Below, piece after piece: positions 61,002-64,000 of a DNA stretch of 64,000 bases. Under the pieces are notes generated by a model. That model was not told the DNA's origin, ran no database searches, and saw nothing but the letters and a program-made list of their open reading frames with translations. This stretch comes from Paraburkholderia sp. IMGN_8 (lineage in GTDB: Bacteria; Pseudomonadota; Gammaproteobacteria; Burkholderiales; Burkholderiaceae). Each line of letters begins with the position of its first letter. Position 1 is the stretch's first letter. Location: the NCBI RefSeq assembly GCF_038050405.1, contig NZ_CP150900.1:1488001-1552000 (forward strand), written 5' to 3'. The translations under genes were made by a program, and so were the position numbers.

Positions 61002-62297
61002 GCCCGCGGGTGCGCCGGGAATGCCTGAGGCGCCTGGTGCGCCTGGTACATGAGGCAGGGCGGTCGAGGCGGGAGCATTCTCGTTCTCGTCCACCGGTGC
61101 GTGTTGTTGCTGATTCAGTTGCTGTTGATCCGGCTGCCCCGGCATCTGCAACAACGGCGGCAATTCGGAAGCAGGACCGAGCGCCGGCACGGCCGGCATC
61201 GACGCTGCCGACTCCTCGCGCGGCGGCACAGGTTGTACCGTGGGCATCGGCATCTGCTTGGGCACGTCGCGCACACTCACGCGGAACGGCGGTTTCCTGC
61301 CGAGATCCGCTTCAATCCGAATCCACTGGTTAAGACGATCATGCGGCGCAAGCGCGACGCGCGTGAGATTCGTCACCAGCATCCCCTTGTCATTGCGTAG
61401 CGGCTGATCGATCACGAAGCCGGCGCTCGTGCGCTCGTCGTCGCAATGAATCACCAGCACCGGTCCGCGAAAAATCTGCGCGAGTTTGACAAGGCTGCGT
61501 TTGAATTCCAGAAAGCCGTCACGGCGCGCGTTGCGTGTAAAGCGCAGCCATGCGAAACGGTCGGGCCGTTCGTAACGCTCCGGTTCGGGGTCTCCCTGAA
61601 TGAACACGACGATCGCGCGCGCGTCGCGCCGTTTCGCGTATTCGGCGGCATGTTCAAGCCAGAACGCATTGGCGATCACGCGATCTTCGAATTCGCCATT
61701 ACGGCCGCCCGCAGTCAGATAGTGATTGTTCGGACTCGGCGCGTTCAGGCCGACGAACACGGTATCGCCGACTTGCCAGCGCACGTTCTCGCGAAACGGA
61801 CGAAAGCGCGGCACTTCGCTTTCGCGCGTCAACGCGATCGGGTTCTGACCCATCGACGTCGCGTCGGCGAACATTGTCTGGCGCAACTGATCGAGCCGTT
61901 CGACCGGATCGAAGCCGCCCGCCTCAGCGGTGCCGCAGTTGGTCCAGTCGTGTTGGCCCGGAATGAAGAAGAGAGCGGGCCGCGCCGATTCGAGCAGCGC
62001 GTGACGCCGCTCGTATAACGCATCGCGGCAGGCTTCTTTCGCGCCTTTCAGGTTGCCGTCGTAGACGATGAACGATATCTCGCGATCACGGCCGATCGCA
62101 TCGATCAGGCGCTGTGTCGGCGCTTCGTCGGCTGGACCTTGCATCGTGCCGGCGACGATCGCGAACGCGTAATGCGGCGTTTCCGCGTGCGCGAGCTGCA
62201 TACCGCCGCCAGTGAGCGTCAGCGTGAGGACAAAGGTCAGCGCCGCGCAAAGTTTGCGCGGGCGCTGCGAGGGTCTGTGTGCGTCAATGGTCCGCAT
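60981..62297 (-). CDS. Secreted calcineurin-like phosphoesterase-related protein, degenerate motifs
   Basis: 438 residues from ATG 62297 ([16 protein letters not shown]); this start overlaps the mutS stop by 14 bases. A signal peptide ends in LAHA-ET (about residue 38). The body looks like a metallophosphoesterase ([12 protein letters not shown] resembles the GNHD/E block; [13 protein letters not shown] resembles the GD block), but canonical metal residues are altered: Gln where Asn is usual, and no GDxVD. A Pro/Gln/Ala-rich tail (about 355-438) follows. Whether it is an active enzyme is doubtful. Its 3' end overlaps slyD by 21 bases, tail to tail. Confidence 0.8.
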   Translation of the reverse strand: MRTIDAHRPSQRPRKLCAALTFVLTLTLTGGGMQLAHAETPHYAFAIVAGTMQGPADEAPTQRLIDAIGRDREISFIVYDGNLKGAKEACRDALYERRHALLESARPALFFIPGQHDWTNCGTAEAGGFDPVERLDQLRQTMFADATSMGQNPIALTRESEVPRFRPFRENVRWQVGDTVFVGLNAPSPNNHYLTAGGRNGEFEDRVIANAFWLEHAAEYAKRRDARAIVVFIQGDPEPERYERPDRFAWLRFTRNARRDGFLEFKRSLVKLAQIFRGPVLVIHCDDERTSAGFVIDQPLRNDKGMLVTNLTRVALAPHDRLNQWIRIEADLGRKPPFRVSVRDVPKQMPMPTVQPVPPREESAASMPAVPALGPASELPPLLQMPGQPDQQQLNQQQHAPVDENENAPASTALPHVPGAPGASGIPGAPAGSVQRGP

Positions 62298-64000
62298 CCG
62301 GCGCGGCGGCCAGGTCGTGCAATTCGTACAGCAGATCGAGTGCTTCGCGCGGCCGCAATTCGTTTGGATCGATTGCGCGCAGACGCTCGACAAGTGCTTG
62401 CATAGCGGGCGAAGCGGCTGCCGTTTCCGGCCTGGCGTCGCGTTCGTCATCGGTATCTTCGACCAGCATCGGTATGGGCGCCGCGAACAGATCGAGTTGC
62501 GGCGCGGGCTGCGCCGCCGATTGCTGCTCGAGATGCGCGAGATGCTTGCGCGCCGCGCGAATCACCGCCTCCGGTACGCCGGCCAGTTGCGCAACCTGCA
62601 GGCCGTAACTCTGACTCGCCGGCCCTTCGCTGACCGCGTGCAGGAACACGATGCCGTGCCCATGCTCGACCGCCGACAAGTGCACATTGGCCGCGTGCGG
62701 AAACTCGGCGGGCAACTGCGTCAACTCGAAGTAGTGCGTTGCGAACAGCGTATGGCAGCCGTTGTGCGCGAGCAGATGCCGAGCGATCGCCCACGCCAGC
62801 GCGAGGCCGTCGAAGGTCGAGGTGCCGCGGCCGATTTCATCCATCAGCACGAGACTCTGCGGCGTCGCATCGTTGAGGATCGCGGCGGCTTCCGTCATCT
62901 CGACCATGAAGGTCGAGCGGCCACCCGCCAGATCGTCGGCTGCGCCGATGCGCGTGAAAATGCGATCGATCGGCCCGAATGCGGCGCGCCGTGCCGGCAC
63001 ATAACTGCCGACATACGCGAGCAGCGCGATCAACGCGGTCTGTCGCATGAAGGTCGACTTACCGCCCATGTTCGGGCCGGTGATCAGCAGCAGCTTGCGC
63101 TCCGGCGTGAGCGTGCAGTCGTTGGCGATGAACTGCTCGACCTGCGCCTCGACCACCGGGTGCCGGCCTTGTTCGATGTCGATGCCGGCGGTCGGCGAAA
63201 ACATCGGCGCCACCCAATCGAGCGCGCGAGCGCGTTCGGCGAATGCAGCCAGCAGATCAAGTTCGGCGAGCGCCGCGGCGACGCGCTGGCAGTCCGCGAT
63301 AAACGGCAGTAGCGCTTGCAGCAATGCGTCGTACAGCGAGCGTTCGCGGGCCAGCGCGCGTTCCTGTGCGGACAGCGCTTTGTCTTCGAAGGTTTTCAGT
63401 TCCGGTGTGATGTAACGCTCGGCATTCTTCAGCGTCTGACGCCGGCGGTAATCGTCCGGCACCTTGTCGGTCTGGCCGCGCGTGACTTCGATATAGAAGC
63501 CGTGCACCTTGTTGTATTCGACGCGCAGATTGCCGATACCGGTACGCGCCCGTTCGCGCGTTTCGAGGTCGATCAGGAACTGCCCACAGTTCTCCGAAAT
63601 ATCTCGTAACTCATCGAGTTCCGCGTCGTAGCCACGCGCGATCACGCCGCCGTCGCGCACCATCGCCGCAGGTTCCTCCGCGACCGCGCGCTTGAGCAGT
63701 TCGACACACGCTTGAGGCGGTTCCAGCGACGCGTCGATGCGCGCCAAAGAATCCGCATTGGGTGAAACGGCCGCCAGTTGCATGCGCAGTTCGGGCAACG
63801 CAATGAACGTGTCGCGCAGGCTGGACAGATCGCGGGGCCGCGCCGACAGCAGCGCCAGACGCCCGGTAATCCGCTCGATGTCGGAGATCTGCCGCAACGC
63901 GCCGCGCAGCGAATCGACACTCGCGCCGGGCGGCGCATCGAGCAACGCGCCGATCGCCTGCTGGCGCGCCTGCGCAATCGCGGCTTCGCGTGGCGGATGA
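62284..64000 (-). CDS. mutS: DNA mismatch repair protein MutS, C-terminal two-thirds
   Basis: The 5' end lies beyond the right edge; about 571 residues are visible. MutS recognises mismatches and recruits MutL. Visible: part of the lever/clamp domains ([38 protein letters not shown]), the ATPase Walker [41 protein letters not shown], Walker [22 protein letters not shown], the switch THYFELTQL, and the C-terminal [18 protein letters not shown]. It ends ...[11 protein letters not shown]. Intact as far as can be seen. Confidence 0.98.
   Translation of the reverse strand, partial: HPPREAAIAQARQQAIGALLDAPPGASVDSLRGALRQISDIERITGRLALLSARPRDLSSLRDTFIALPELRMQLAAVSPNADSLARIDASLEPPQACVELLKRAVAEEPAAMVRDGGVIARGYDAELDELRDISENCGQFLIDLETRERARTGIGNLRVEYNKVHGFYIEVTRGQTDKVPDDYRRRQTLKNAERYITPELKTFEDKALSAQERALARERSLYDALLQALLPFIADCQRVAAALAELDLLAAFAERARALDWVAPMFSPTAGIDIEQGRHPVVEAQVEQFIANDCTLTPERKLLLITGPNMGGKSTFMRQTALIALLAYVGSYVPARRAAFGPIDRIFTRIGAADDLAGGRSTFMVEMTEAAAILNDATPQSLVLMDEIGRGTSTFDGLALAWAIARHLLAHNGCHTLFATHYFELTQLPAEFPHAANVHLSAVEHGHGIVFLHAVSEGPASQSYGLQVAQLAGVPEAVIRAARKHLAHLEQQSAAQPAPQLDLFAAPIPMLVEDTDDERDARPETAAASPAMQALVERLRAIDPNELRPREALDLLYELHDLAAAPDADH

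Overview
The window is a chromosomal housekeeping segment from a GC-rich beta-proteobacterium, almost certainly Burkholderiaceae and probably Paraburkholderia. This rests on gene order, on protein sequences such as a 400-residue TrpRS and a HisZ next to purA, and on codon usage; the genus is inferred. There is no tRNA, rRNA, CRISPR array, insertion sequence, phage or plasmid gene, and no tract of clearly foreign composition.

Layout. 1-1210: the 3' end of an isc iron-sulfur assembly operon (hscA end, fdx, iscX), closed by a bidirectional terminator. 1318-8121, minus strand: a glycine-zipper membrane protein, then rpfE-like - recJ - prfB (with its +1 frameshift) - lysS. 8260-15303, plus: a small unknown gene, lolC-lolD (lipoprotein export), tatD, comEC and an alpha/beta hydrolase. 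15525-20110, plus: pyrG-kdsA-eno-ftsB. 20244-22334, minus: a small lipoprotein, hslO (Hsp33) and a gamma-carbonic-anhydrase-like protein. 22587-31655, plus: a DUF455 ferritin-like protein, a hydrolase, a PHP phosphoesterase, yciO, an M50 protease, trpS, a methyltransferase, dapA, bamC and an MBL-fold hydrolase. 31792-32490, minus: a Bax-inhibitor-1 family membrane protein.

32769-49990 is a long co-directional block: ndk-rlmN-rodZ-ispG-hisS-yfgM-bamB-der-hfq-hflX-hflK-hflC-DUF2065-hisZ-purA-PRT. It joins two gene strings that are separate in E. coli (ndk to der, and hfq to purA). 50267-52153 is kup, converging on tex (52282-54633, minus). 54908-58531 holds a secreted coiled-coil protein, a YdcH-like protein and a DinG-type helicase. 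58680-64000 holds an alanine-rich lipoprotein, roxA, slyD, a degenerate calcineurin-like protein and mutS, which runs off the right edge.

Functionally this is core growth machinery: Fe-S assembly and several predicted Fe-S clients (RlmN, IspG, DinG and possibly TrpRS), translation, envelope biogenesis (LolCD, BamB, BamC, KdsA, FtsB, RodZ, HflKC), nucleotide supply (PyrG, Ndk, PurA) and DNA repair or uptake (RecJ, MutS, DinG, ComEC).

I found no undescribed multi-gene system. The best leads are smaller: a four-cysteine Fe-S-type motif in TrpRS; matching TA(T/G)AAT-NCG-T5 start regions on pyrG and purA; two unusual low-complexity envelope proteins (28-residue repeats and an Ala-heptad lipoprotein); a TM-anchored glycine-zipper protein; a phosphoesterase-like protein with altered metal motifs that overlaps genes at both ends; and a lone LolC/LolD pair.
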